DNA of 64,000 bases from an uncultured Coriobacteriaceae bacterium (GCA_902779675.1 CACZCK010000004.1:1-64000); one strand, 5' to 3'. Numbered from the stretch's first letter, positions 24,528 through 32,944 are shown. A program made the numbers and translations. Notes: generated from the sequence alone by a model not told the origin.

Positions 24528-24935
24528 ATGACCGTCGACGAGAGCATGCCGCTCGAGCAAGTGCAGGACTTCTTTGCCCACGACCTGTTTGCCTACGAGG
24601 CCTGCGGGTGTCGCATCGTCGAGGCGTCCCGCGGCCATGCCGTCACCGAGTTCGCGATCGCACCCATCCACCGCAATGCCATGGACGCCGTGATGGGCGG
24701 AGCCATCTTCACCCTCGCAGACTATGCGCTGGCCGTTGCATCGAACGTCGGTGAGAACCCAACCGTGTCGATCTCCAATACCATCGAGTTCCTCTCCCCC
24801 GCCCGGGGCGAGCGCCTCATCGCCACCTGCGACGCCGATAAGAGCGGTCGCAATCTGGGCTTCTACACGGTCGACGTCACCGACGACCTGGGTACCCACG
24901 TGGCGCGCATGGCGGCGACCTGCTTCAGACGCTAG
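24528..24935 (+). CDS. PaaI-type hotdog-fold thioesterase
   Basis: A 135-aa hotdog-fold acyl-CoA thioesterase. The family core is clear: HRNAMDAVMGGAIFTLADYALAVASN (helix with the catalytic Asp/Glu region after a His-Asn-like HRN) and NTIEFLSPARGERLIA. It probably cleaves an acyl- or aryl-CoA in the cytosol. The ATG at 24528 follows GAGAGGAGCG. It stands alone between the antitoxin promoter region and the DeoR gene. A link with the aryl-CoA ligase at 31 kb is possible but only a guess. Confidence 0.88.
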   Translation: MTVDESMPLEQVQDFFAHDLFAYEACGCRIVEASRGHAVTEFAIAPIHRNAMDAVMGGAIFTLADYALAVASNVGENPTVSISNTIEFLSPARGERLIATCDADKSGRNLGFYTVDVTDDLGTHVARMAATCFRR

Positions 24936-24948
24936 CGAGCCCGCCACG

Positions 24949-24991
24949 TTGTATCAATCTGGTCGAAAAGATATATACTTACGTTCGTAAG
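24949..24991 (+). promoter_or_regulatory. Promoter and operator of the DeoR-type regulator
   Basis: TTGTAT (24949-24954), a 17-bp spacer and TATATA (24972-24977) form the promoter. The perfect palindrome CTTACGTTCGTAAG (24978-24991) directly follows the -10 box and covers the expected transcription start. The same palindrome occurs on the activase and glycyl radical enzyme promoters, so the regulator most likely represses itself and both operons. Confidence 0.75.
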
Positions 24992-25038
24992 CAATAGGCT
25001 CCACAACTCATTGCGAACCGAGCGTCGGGAGAAACCCC

Positions 25039-25800
25039 ATGGCCAAGAGAGACACGGCTATCCTCGAGATCATCACCGCCGAGAAGCGCGTGGAGGTGAC
25101 GAGCCTGGCAGAGCGCATGGGCGTCTCGGCCGTCACCATCCGCAAGGACCTCGACGCCCTGCAGGCCAAGGGCCTCGTTCAGCGCGAGCACGGTTTCGCG
25201 GTGCTCACCAACCCCAACGACGTCGGCGGACGCCTCGCCTACCACTACGAGGAGAAACGACACATCGCGCGTCGTGCGGCGGAGCTCGTGCCCGACGGAA
25301 GCACGATCATGGTGGAGAGCGGAAGCTGCTGCGCACTGCTCGTACGCGAGCTGGCCGACGTGCGCACGGGCGTGACGGTCATCACCAACAGCGCCTTCAT
25401 CGCCGGATACGTGCGGGACGCCCCGAGCCTCTCGGTCACGCTGCTCGGTGGCGCCTACCAGCCAGACTCCCAGGTCATGGTGGGACCCCTCGTGCGGACC
25501 TGCGCCGCTGAGTTCTACGTCGACCGTCTGTTCGTCGGCACAGATGGCTGGATCGAAGGTGTGGGCTTCACCAACGCCAACCAGATGCGCGCCGACGCCG
25601 TACGCTCCATGGCGCAAGCTGCGGCCGAGGTCGTCGTGCTCACGGAATCGGAGAAATTCGGGAGGCACACTGCCGTGCCCCTCCGGCTCGACGGAAAGCC
25701 GACCACGCTCGTCACGGATCGCGGCCTGAGCGCAGACGCGCGCCGCAGCGTGGAGGCCCAAGGCATCAATGTGCTCATCGCCGGAGGCACTGCCGACTAG
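25039..25800 (+). CDS. DeoR family transcriptional regulator
   Basis: A 253-aa regulator. Residues 1-57 are a DeoR-type winged helix (EIITAEKRVEVTSLAERMGVSAVTIRKDLDAL, then QREHGFAV). Residues 75-235 form the sugar-phosphate-sensing DeoRC domain (ESGSCCALLVREL; VITNSAFIAGYV; LLGGAYQPDSQVMVGP; FVGTDGWIEGVGFTNAN). Effectors of this family are usually phosphorylated sugars or polyols. It is divergent in function but not in position from the glycyl radical locus: it converges with the PDRP-like gene, 15 bp away. Matching operators at three promoters tie it to that locus. Confidence 0.93.
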   Translation: MAKRDTAILEIITAEKRVEVTSLAERMGVSAVTIRKDLDALQAKGLVQREHGFAVLTNPNDVGGRLAYHYEEKRHIARRAAELVPDGSTIMVESGSCCALLVRELADVRTGVTVITNSAFIAGYVRDAPSLSVTLLGGAYQPDSQVMVGPLVRTCAAEFYVDRLFVGTDGWIEGVGFTNANQMRADAVRSMAQAAAEVVVLTESEKFGRHTAVPLRLDGKPTTLVTDRGLSADARRSVEAQGINVLIAGGTAD

Positions 25801-25815
25801 GATTTGCTCTTTTGG

Positions 25816-26205
25816 CTACTCATCCCGCGCGAGGTCAAAGACCTCGGGTACCGCACCGTCGTCGATGGTGAGGCCGGGCTTCTGCTGCGGCCGCTCGCCG
25901 AGGAGGTCGGCCATCACATGGGCGGTGGAGCCCAGCAGGTCGACCGAGGGGATGCGCAGCGCCTGCAGCGCGTTGCGGAGGTCCTTGCGCACGCGCTTGC
26001 TCAGGATGGTGTGGAACACGGCACAGGCATCGTCATCCCCCTGTTCCTGGATGAAGCCGACGACCTGCTCGGCGGAAGGCGCGTTGCACAGCACCTTGAT
26101 GCGCACGTGACCCTCGGGGAACTGCGCCGATGCCGCCCGTACGATGCGGGCAACGGTCTCGCCAGTCATGTCGGACACGCCATAGACGGTAATGCTCTTG
26201 CTCAT
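25816..26205 (-). CDS. Half-length PDRP (DUF299)-like protein
   Basis: A 129-aa protein matching only the N-terminal half of the pyruvate,phosphate dikinase / PEP synthase regulatory protein family: VYGVSDMTGETVARIVRAASAQFP is the family opening, and the middle (FHTILSKRVRKDLRNALQAL, VDLLGS) also fits. Full family members are about 270 aa and carry a P-loop (GVSRTGKTP-type) in the second half; here the frame ends at ARDE with no P-loop, and the convergent regulator gene starts its end 15 bp further on, so no second half is present. It follows the activase gene by about 70 bp. It is either a deletion remnant or a stand-alone sensory half. Confidence 0.75.
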   Translation of the reverse strand: MSKSITVYGVSDMTGETVARIVRAASAQFPEGHVRIKVLCNAPSAEQVVGFIQEQGDDDACAVFHTILSKRVRKDLRNALQALRIPSVDLLGSTAHVMADLLGERPQQKPGLTIDDGAVPEVFDLARDE

Positions 26206-26274
26206 GGATGGCTCCTCTCTGCCATGCTCCACTTGGTTCGGCGAGGCCTGCGCCTCTGGTCGGGCGCCCCTTGC

Positions 26275-27183
26275 CTAGAAGAAAGCCTCGATACCCTCGT
26301 CGAGATAGGCCTGCTGGCACTCCGTTAGGTCCTCGGGGTGCAGGTTCTTGAGGCCCCGCAGCTGGTAGTCCATGTCGAGCAGCGCGTACTTGCTCTCGCC
26401 ATAGTTGTGGAACGGCAGCAGCTGCACGCGGCTGCCACCGGCATCTCGGAGCCAACGAGCCATCGCACGCACGTCGTCGAGGCTGTCGTTGAAGCCGGGT
26501 ATGACGGGTGTGCGCGGAAGAACGTCCGCATGATGTTCCAGGGCCCAACTAAGGTTCTGGAGCATGAGGTCCGCCCGCGCGGTAGCATGCTCACGCAGCT
26601 TGGTGGGATCGACGTGCTTGAGGTCGATGAGCAGATGGTCGAGCTGCGGGGCGATGCGTTGGAAGACCTGAGACGCCACATGGGCCTCGGTCTCGAGGCA
26701 GGTGTCGACGCCCTCCTCGTGCAGGCGAGCGAGAAGCTCCTCGCAAAAGTCCGGCCAAGTGAGCGCCTCGCCTCCCGAGAGGGTGACGCCACCACCAGAG
26801 TCCTCGTAGAAGGGTTGGTCCTGCAGGCAGACCTTGAGGACCTCATCTACCGTCTTTGTCTCTCCGATGCAGGTGAGGGCGTGTGCCGGACAGGCCTTTA
26901 CAGCCGCGAGGGCCTCGGGGGCGTCACCACGCAGCGTCCGCACGTCCACATGCCGCTTTCCGGCGTACTCCACGGCGCGTGCGCTCGGAGCCGCTGCCAG
27001 GCAGGCGCCACAGCCCACACAGGCGCTCCCCTTCCATTCGAGCTGCGGGGCACGCAGCTGGCTCTCGGGGTTGGCGCACCAGGCACAACGAAGCGGGCAG
27101 CCCTTGAGGAACACGACGGTCCGGATGCCCGGCCCGTCGTTGAGGCTGAACTTCTGGATGTTGAACACCGTCGCCGTCTGCAT
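26275..27183 (-). CDS. Glycyl radical enzyme activase (radical SAM)
   Basis: A 302-aa activating enzyme that uses S-adenosylmethionine and a 4Fe-4S cluster to put the glycyl radical on the partner enzyme at 27362. The radical SAM motif is C29-x3-C33-x2-C36 (GCPLRCAWC). An inserted ferredoxin-like part carries CVGCGAC and a later CPAHAL, fewer cysteines than the usual two-cluster insert. SGGEALTWPDF is the GGE motif. The ATG at 27183 follows GGAGG. Of the known branches it looks closest to PflC/PflE-type activases of E. coli. It is divergent from its partner and shares the operator. Confidence 0.93.
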   Translation of the reverse strand: MQTATVFNIQKFSLNDGPGIRTVVFLKGCPLRCAWCANPESQLRAPQLEWKGSACVGCGACLAAAPSARAVEYAGKRHVDVRTLRGDAPEALAAVKACPAHALTCIGETKTVDEVLKVCLQDQPFYEDSGGGVTLSGGEALTWPDFCEELLARLHEEGVDTCLETEAHVASQVFQRIAPQLDHLLIDLKHVDPTKLREHATARADLMLQNLSWALEHHADVLPRTPVIPGFNDSLDDVRAMARWLRDAGGSRVQLLPFHNYGESKYALLDMDYQLRGLKNLHPEDLTECQQAYLDEGIEAFF

Positions 27184-27217
27184 CGATCCTCCGTGCATCG
27201 CGCTTGCTGATAGTGCA

Positions 27218-27247
27218 ATAGTAGAATGAGTTACGTTCGTAAGTCAA
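27218..27247 (-). promoter_or_regulatory. Promoter and operator of the activase operon
   Basis: On the minus strand TTGACT (27247-27242), an 18-bp spacer and TACTAT (27223-27218). The operator palindrome TTACGTTCGTAA (27231-27242) fills the spacer next to the -35 box, so a bound repressor would exclude RNA polymerase. Confidence 0.7.
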
Positions 27248-27283
27248 TACTGTTTGTCTAGGAATATTTATCCATTTTGTCTG

Positions 27284-27328
27284 TTGACTTCTCTGTGTTT
27301 CGTCAGTACTATAAGTTTCGTCCGTAAG
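27284..27328 (+). promoter_or_regulatory. Promoter and operator of the glycyl radical enzyme gene
   Basis: TTGACT (27284-27289), a 17-bp spacer and TACTAT (27307-27312) form a good promoter 50 bp before the start codon. A weaker operator copy GTTTCGTCCGTAAG (27315-27328), matching 11 of 14 positions of the palindrome at 24978, lies just downstream of the -10 box. Confidence 0.68.
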
Positions 27329-27361
27329 TAGTATAGCTTCGCTAAGGAAGAGGAGAGAAGC

Positions 27362-29779
27362 ATGGAGAACCGCGAGCACTTTGGCGCCCTGACCGAGCGC
27401 ATGCAGGTCTTCCGCGAGGAGGTGCTGGACGAGAAGCCCTTCGTGGACGCCGAGCGTGCCGTGCTCTACACGCAGTCCTACTGCCGCACCAAGAACCAGC
27501 CGCCCGTCATGCGCCGCGCCCTGGCCTTCGCGCACGTCCTCGACCACATGACCATCTACATCGAGGACAAGACGCTCATCGCTGGCAACCAGGCCACCAA
27601 GAACGGCAACGCGCCCGTCTTTCCCGAGTACACGCTCGGCTTCGTGATCGACGAGCTCGACAAGTTCGAGAAGCGCGACGGCGACGTGTTCTACATGACG
27701 GAGGAGGACAAGCAGCGCGTGCGCGACATCGCCCCCTTCTGGGACAACAACAACCTGCGCGCCCGTGGCGAGGCGCTGCTGCCCGACGAGGTCTCCGTCT
27801 TCATGGAGACCGGCGTCTTTGGCATGGAGGGCAAGCTCAACGCCGGCGACGCGCATCTGGCCATCAACCACGCCCGCATGCTCAAGGAGGGCCTACGCGG
27901 TTACGAGGAGCGCACCCTTGCTGCCAAGGCCGCCCTCGACCTCGCCGATCCCGACTCCATCGACAAGTACGTCTTCTACAAGGCCGTGCTCGTGGTCATC
28001 GATGCGGTCCGCCGCTGGGCCGGCCGCTATGCCGCCCTCGCCGCCGAGCAGGCGGCCACCTGTGATGACCCCGCCCGCAAGGCCGAGCTGGAGCGCATGG
28101 CCGCCGCATGCGGCCGCGTCCCCTACGAGCCCGCCGAGACCTTCTACGAGGCCATCCAGGCCGCATGGTTCAGCCAGGTCCTGCTGCAGATCGAGTCCAA
28201 CGGCCACAGCCTCTCCTTCGGGCGCTTCGACCAGTACATGGACCCCTTCTACGAGGCCGATCTGGCAGCAGGCCGCATCACCGAGGACGAGGCGCTCGAG
28301 CTGCTCACCAACCTGTGGATCAAGACCCTCACGGTCCAGAAGATCCGCAGCCAGGCCCACACCTACTCCAGCGCCGGCAGCCCCATGTACCAGAACGTGA
28401 CCATCGGCGGCCAGACTCCCGACACCCACGAGGATGCCGTCAACCCCATGAGCTGGCTCGTGCTGCGCTCCGTGGCCCAGACCCGCCTGACCCAGCCCAA
28501 CCTGACGGTTCGCTACCACGCCAACCTCGACCCCGCCTTCTTTGCAGAGTGCGTGGAGGTCATGCGCCTGGGCTTTGGCATGCCCGCCCTCAACAACGAC
28601 GAGATCATCATCCCAAGCTTCCTGGCCTGGGGCGTGAGCGAGTACGACGCCTACAACTACAGCGCTATCGGCTGCGTCGAGACCGCCGTGCCCGGGCGCT
28701 GGGGCTACCGCTGCACCGGCATGAGCTACATCAACTTCCCGCGCCTGCTGCTGTGCGCAATGAACGGAGGCGTGGACCTCACCAGCGGCAAGCGCTTCGT
28801 CAACGGTCATGGCACCTTCCTCGAGTGGGAGAGCTTCGACGACCTCATGGCCGCCTGGGACGCCTCGCTGCGCGAGATGTGCCGCTGGTCGGTGGTGGTG
28901 GAGAACGCCATCGACAAGGCTTCCGAGCGCGACGTGCCCGACGTGCTGTGCTCCGCCCTCACCGACGACTGCATCGCCCGCGGCAAGACCATCAAGGAGG
29001 GCGGCGCAGTCTACGACTTCATCAGCGGCTTGCAGGTGGGCATCGCCAACATGGCCGACAGCCTGGCAGCCATCAAGAAGCTCGTCTACGAGGAGGGAGC
29101 CATCACGCGCCAACAGCTCTGGGACGCGCTGCTCTCCGACTTTGCGGGCGAGGAAGGCGCACGCATCCAGCAGATGCTGATCGACGGCGCCCCCAAGTAC
29201 GGCAACGACGACGACTACGTGGACGACCTGGCCGTGGAGTGCTACGCGCCCTACATCGACGAGGTGGCCAAGTACCACAACACGCGCTTCGGCCGCGGTC
29301 CCATCGGCGGCATCCGCTACGCCGGCACCAGCTCCATCAGCGCCAACGTGGGCCAGGGCATGGGCACCATGGCCACCCCCGACGGCCGCAAGGCGCACGA
29401 GCCGCTGGCAGAGGGCTGCAGCCCCGCCCACAACTGCGACAAGCAGGGCCCGACGGCCGTGTTCAAGACCGTCTCCAAGCTTCCGACCGACAAGATCACC
29501 GGCGGCGTGCTGCTCAACCAGAAGGTGACCCCCACCATGCTCGCCCGCGAGGAGAACAAGCAGAAGCTGCAGATGATGCTGCGCACCTTCTTCAACCGCC
29601 TGCATGGCTACCACGTGCAGTTCAACGTGGTCGACCGCGCCACGCTGCTGGACGCCCAGGCGCACCCCGAGCGCCACAAGGACCTCATCGTGCGCGTGGC
29701 TGGCTACAGCGCCTTCTTCAACGTGCTGAGCAAGGCCACCCAGGACGACATCATCGACCGCACGGAACAGGTGCTGTAG
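27362..29779 (+). CDS. PflD/PflF (YbiW)-type glycyl radical enzyme
   Basis: An 805-aa glycyl radical enzyme. The thiyl-forming cysteine is C438 in YSAIGCVETAVPG, and the glycyl radical is G781 in RVAGYSAFF. The GCVE motif marks it as a dehydratase/lyase-like member and not a true pyruvate formate-lyase (which has CC). ETAVPGRWGYRCTGM and the nearby aldolase recall E. coli ybiW-ybiY-fsaA. I recall published work giving YbiW/PflD-type enzymes a role in ring opening of 1,5-anhydroglucitol 6-phosphate; I cannot verify it here. The ATG at 27362 follows GAGGAGAGAAG. It is anaerobic, cytosolic and needs the activase at 26275. Confidence 0.9.
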   Translation: MENREHFGALTERMQVFREEVLDEKPFVDAERAVLYTQSYCRTKNQPPVMRRALAFAHVLDHMTIYIEDKTLIAGNQATKNGNAPVFPEYTLGFVIDELDKFEKRDGDVFYMTEEDKQRVRDIAPFWDNNNLRARGEALLPDEVSVFMETGVFGMEGKLNAGDAHLAINHARMLKEGLRGYEERTLAAKAALDLADPDSIDKYVFYKAVLVVIDAVRRWAGRYAALAAEQAATCDDPARKAELERMAAACGRVPYEPAETFYEAIQAAWFSQVLLQIESNGHSLSFGRFDQYMDPFYEADLAAGRITEDEALELLTNLWIKTLTVQKIRSQAHTYSSAGSPMYQNVTIGGQTPDTHEDAVNPMSWLVLRSVAQTRLTQPNLTVRYHANLDPAFFAECVEVMRLGFGMPALNNDEIIIPSFLAWGVSEYDAYNYSAIGCVETAVPGRWGYRCTGMSYINFPRLLLCAMNGGVDLTSGKRFVNGHGTFLEWESFDDLMAAWDASLREMCRWSVVVENAIDKASERDVPDVLCSALTDDCIARGKTIKEGGAVYDFISGLQVGIANMADSLAAIKKLVYEEGAITRQQLWDALLSDFAGEEGARIQQMLIDGAPKYGNDDDYVDDLAVECYAPYIDEVAKYHNTRFGRGPIGGIRYAGTSSISANVGQGMGTMATPDGRKAHEPLAEGCSPAHNCDKQGPTAVFKTVSKLPTDKITGGVLLNQKVTPTMLAREENKQKLQMMLRTFFNRLHGYHVQFNVVDRATLLDAQAHPERHKDLIVRVAGYSAFFNVLSKATQDDIIDRTEQVL

Positions 29780-29863
29780 GCTGGGGCCAGCGCCGCAAAG
29801 CGACGCCTCATAAAGGAAAGAGCGGAGACTGGCGTGTCTCCCCTATCAGAAAGGTTGCTTACC

Positions 29864-30529
29864 ATGGAATTCTTCATCGACAGTGCTGACATCGAGGCCA
29901 TCCGCGAGCTGTGCAGCTTCCTACCCATCGACGGTGTGACCACCAACCCCACTATCATCACCAAGAGCGGCAAGGAGCCCGAGCAGGTCTTCGCCGAGCT
30001 TGCCGAGGTGCTGACCGAGGACCAGAAGATCATCGCGCAGGTCGTCTCGCTCGACTATGACGGCATCCTGGCCGAGGCCGAGAGGATCGCCTCCATCCGC
30101 GGCGGCAAGAACATCGTCGTCAAGATCCCCGTGACGCGCGAGGGCCTGCGCGCCATCCCCGCCGTCAAGGCCAAGGGCATCAGCGTGCTGGCCACGGGCA
30201 TCTACTCGCCCGACCAGGCCTTCTGGGCCGCAAAGGCCGGCGCCGACTATCTGGCACCCTACGTCAACCGCATGTGCAACTACGGCGACGGCGTGGGCCA
30301 GGTCATCGAGCTCGTGGAGACGCTCGCCCGGTACGGCTTTGCGGCAAAGGTGTGCGCGGCGAGCTTCAAGAACGTCGACCAGGTGCACCAGCTGCTCGCC
30401 GCCGGCGTGCCCTCCATCACCGTGAACCCCGACACCATCCGCGACATGGTCGGCCACCCCGGCACCGCCATCGCCATGGAGGAGTTCACCGCCAACTGGC
30501 AGAAGGCCTACGGCAGGACCACCCTCTAG
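29864..30529 (+). CDS. fsa: Fructose-6-phosphate aldolase-like transaldolase
   Basis: A 221-aa small transaldolase of the FSA/TalC group. The opening MEFFIDSADI and GVTTNPTII are typical, and K87 in VVKIPVT is the Schiff-base lysine. It splits fructose 6-phosphate, or a 1-deoxy analogue, into a three-carbon ketone and glyceraldehyde 3-phosphate. It is 84 bp downstream of the glycyl radical enzyme and should share its promoter. I chose the ATG at 29864 because the family starts exactly there. Some relatives of this length act as true transaldolases, which cannot be excluded. Confidence 0.92.
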   Translation: MEFFIDSADIEAIRELCSFLPIDGVTTNPTIITKSGKEPEQVFAELAEVLTEDQKIIAQVVSLDYDGILAEAERIASIRGGKNIVVKIPVTREGLRAIPAVKAKGISVLATGIYSPDQAFWAAKAGADYLAPYVNRMCNYGDGVGQVIELVETLARYGFAAKVCAASFKNVDQVHQLLAAGVPSITVNPDTIRDMVGHPGTAIAMEEFTANWQKAYGRTTL

Positions 30530-30554
30530 CCACAGCGCACACCCACGAGACAAG

Positions 30555-30589
30555 CGCGGCCCCGACGACACGTTGTCGTCGGGGCCGCG
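30555..30589. terminator. Strong hairpin between convergent genes
   Basis: A perfect 16-bp stem (arms 30555-30570 and 30574-30589) with a 3-nt loop, between the aldolase gene and the convergent ACT-protein gene. No T-run is present on either strand; it could stop transcription in both directions or protect both 3' ends. Confidence 0.7.
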
Positions 30590-30611
30590 TCACGTACGCT
30601 TTCAGATGCCG

Positions 30612-31040
30612 CTACGAGGCGATGTCGTTGTAGTGCAGGAGCTTGAAGCCGGCGCTCTCGATGGCTGCCTCGGCCTTGTCGCGATCCTCCGGCTTGATCT
30701 TGAGGACGTCGATGGCGGTGTCGCCGTTGGACTGGAAGCAGTAGCCGTACTCGATGTTGACCTTGGTGGAGTCAAGCGCCTCGAGGAGCTCGGCCAGGGC
30801 GCCCGGACGATCGGGCAGCTCGACGGCAAGCACCTTGGTCTTGGTCGCGCGGAAGCCCGCCTCCTCGAGCACGTCAACCGCATGGAACACGTCGCTGCAG
30901 ATGATGCGCGCTACGCCATAGTCGCTGGTCTCGGCGATGGTCAGGGCGTCCATGTTGACGCCGGCGTCGGCCAGGGTGCGGCACAGAGCCGCCAATCGGC
31001 CCTCGGAGTTCTCGAGGAACACCGTAAGCTGCATGATCAT
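30612..31040 (-). CDS. Tandem ACT domain protein
   Basis: A 142-aa protein made of two ACT domains (LTVFLENSEGRLAALCRTLADAGVNMDAL and LAVELPDRPGALAELLEALDSTKVNIEYGYCF). ACT domains bind amino acids. Its start overlaps the stop of the CoA ligase gene (TAATG), so the two are co-translated. A two-ACT protein next to a phenylacetate-CoA-ligase-like gene is a common pair in anaerobes, where it may sense an aromatic amino acid or its breakdown product; that role is inferred. Confidence 0.88.
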   Translation of the reverse strand: MIMQLTVFLENSEGRLAALCRTLADAGVNMDALTIAETSDYGVARIICSDVFHAVDVLEEAGFRATKTKVLAVELPDRPGALAELLEALDSTKVNIEYGYCFQSNGDTAIDVLKIKPEDRDKAEAAIESAGFKLLHYNDIAS

Positions 31041-32347
31041 TACTTATCGTCTCCCCTCAGGTCGATGACGCGCTTTGCCTTGCCCTCGCTGCGCGCGATG
31101 GTCTTGGGTTCCACAAGCTTAACGCGAATGCCCACCGACAGGGCCGTCTTAAGCCGCGACTGGATGTCCTTTTGCAGCTGTTCGATGGCACTGATCTGGT
31201 CGAAGTCGAAGTCGGGGTTGACCTCGGCCTTGAGCGTGACCACGTCGAGGTGGTTCTTGCGGGTGAGCTCGATCTGGTACCACGAGGCGACCTGCGGGAA
31301 GGTCTTCATGACGTCCTCGATCTGGCTCGGGAAGACGTTGACGCCGCGGATGATGAGCATGTCGTCGGTACGGCCGTGCAGGCGGTCGATGCGACGGTGC
31401 GTGCGACCACAGGCGCACTCGCCTGGGATGATGCGCGTGATGTCGCGGGTGCGATAGCGGATGACCGGGGTGGCCTCGCGGTCGATGGTGGTCAGCACCA
31501 GCTCGCCCCACTCGCCGTCGGGCAGCACCTCGCCGGTCTCGGGGTCGATGATCTCGGCGTAGAAGTGGTCCTCGGCCAGGTGCAGGCCGTTCTGCTCCAT
31601 GCACTCGATGGCCACGCCCGGGCCCATGGTCTCGGTCAGGCCGTAGACGTCGAGCACCTTGTAGCCGAGCTTCTGCTCGAGCTCGGCACGGAAGTTGTCG
31701 CTGAACGCCTCGGCGCCGTGGATGCCGGCGCGCAGGTGGAAGTCCTTCTTGGGATCGAGGCCCATGGCGATGGCGGTGTCGGCGATGTACATGGCGTAGC
31801 TCGGGGTGCAGCACAGGATGGTGGAGCCCATCTCGCGCAGGACGCGAATCTGGCGCTCGGTGTTGCCGGCGCTGATGGGGATGGTCATGCAGCCGGCCTT
31901 CTCGCAGCCATAGTGGGCGCCGAGGCCGCCGGTGAACAGGCCGTAGCCATAGCAGATCTGCGCGATGTCGTCAGAGCCGCCGTCGGCATACCAGATGCCG
32001 CGGGCAAAGCAGTCGCCCCAGATGTCAAGGTCGTGGTCGGTATAGCCCGCAACGGTGGCGACGCCGGTCGTACCGGAGGACATGTGGATCTCGCGCACAT
32101 CCTCCTTGGGCACGGCAAAGAAGCCGAAGGGGTAGTTGTCGCGCAGGTCCTGCTTGGTGGTGAAGGGCGCCTTGGCAAGATCGTCGAGAGACTCCACCGC
32201 GTAGGGGTCAAAGCCGGCCTCGTCAAAGAGGTTGTGGTAAAACTCGACGTTCTCGTAGCACGTGATCACGGTCTTCTTGATGCCCTCGAGCTGGATGGCC
32301 TCCAGCTGGTCATGAGGCATCGTCAGGATGTCCTGCGGTTGCTTCAT
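31040..32347 (-). CDS. Phenylacetate-CoA ligase-like enzyme
   Basis: A 435-aa adenylate-forming enzyme of the PaaK family that couples an aryl or indolyl acid to CoA at the cost of ATP to AMP. HMSSGTTGVATVAGYT is the P-loop-like A3 motif, DVYGLTETMGPGVAIEC is A5, and YRTRDIT with RTDDMLIIRGVNVFPSQIE covers the core A7-A8 region; GECACGRTHRR carries the CxCG zinc-like motif of this family. The ATG at 32347 follows AAAGGCAAG. No aerobic paa genes are nearby. In anaerobes such ligases act in amino acid fermentation together with the ACT protein. Confidence 0.92.
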   Translation of the reverse strand: MKQPQDILTMPHDQLEAIQLEGIKKTVITCYENVEFYHNLFDEAGFDPYAVESLDDLAKAPFTTKQDLRDNYPFGFFAVPKEDVREIHMSSGTTGVATVAGYTDHDLDIWGDCFARGIWYADGGSDDIAQICYGYGLFTGGLGAHYGCEKAGCMTIPISAGNTERQIRVLREMGSTILCCTPSYAMYIADTAIAMGLDPKKDFHLRAGIHGAEAFSDNFRAELEQKLGYKVLDVYGLTETMGPGVAIECMEQNGLHLAEDHFYAEIIDPETGEVLPDGEWGELVLTTIDREATPVIRYRTRDITRIIPGECACGRTHRRIDRLHGRTDDMLIIRGVNVFPSQIEDVMKTFPQVASWYQIELTRKNHLDVVTLKAEVNPDFDFDQISAIEQLQKDIQSRLKTALSVGIRVKLVEPKTIARSEGKAKRVIDLRGDDK

Positions 32348-32587
32348 TGACTTGCCTTTCACTGCCGGATGGGACCTCTCGTCCCACTCGCACGGTTGTG
32401 CGCGCGAATAATTGTAGGAAGGCTATGTTTCCTTCATTTGACAGATATATGACATGTTAAGTCAACTCTACTGAAAGCGTGCGCACCACAAAAGGCGCCT
32501 CGAGCACGACGCGACCGCGGCAAAAGGACGCGTCCTATCCTCGGCAAATGCGATAAGGTTGGAAGGTACGCACGAAGGGAGGCGTCC

Positions 32588-32944
32588 ATGAAGTGGTTCT
32601 GGCAGCGCGACCGAGCACAGACACCCAAGCGCGAGAAGACCATCCCCGCAGGGGCCATTCGTCGTAAGCTGCGCTACACCGGGCGCGTCCAGGCGGTGGG
32701 CTTCCGCTTCACCGCGCAGCGCTGGGCCCAGGAGCGCGACGTCACCGGATGGGTCACCAACCTCGTCGACGGCGACGTTATGCTTGAGGTACAGGGCACC
32801 CCCGAGCAGGTCGAGGGCTTCATGGCCGACGTTGCCCATGAGTCCTCGCGCGACGGCGCCTTCATCCGTGCCCGCCTCGTGCAGTGCGACGACGTCACGC
32901 CCGTGCCCGAGGACCGCTTCGTGATCCGCAACGTCAACTTCTGA
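32588..32944 (+). CDS. acyP: Acylphosphatase
   Basis: A 118-aa enzyme that hydrolyses acyl phosphates. RYTGRVQAVGFRFTAQRWA holds the catalytic Arg, and GWVTNLVDGDVMLEVQG holds the catalytic Asn. It has about 25 extra residues at the N terminus (basic, KWFWQRDRAQTPKREK), unusual since the family is normally about 90 aa. The ATG at 32588 follows GAAGGGAGG. It is 34 bp upstream of the PrsW gene and likely shares its transcript. Confidence 0.92.
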   Translation: MKWFWQRDRAQTPKREKTIPAGAIRRKLRYTGRVQAVGFRFTAQRWAQERDVTGWVTNLVDGDVMLEVQGTPEQVEGFMADVAHESSRDGAFIRARLVQCDDVTPVPEDRFVIRNVNF

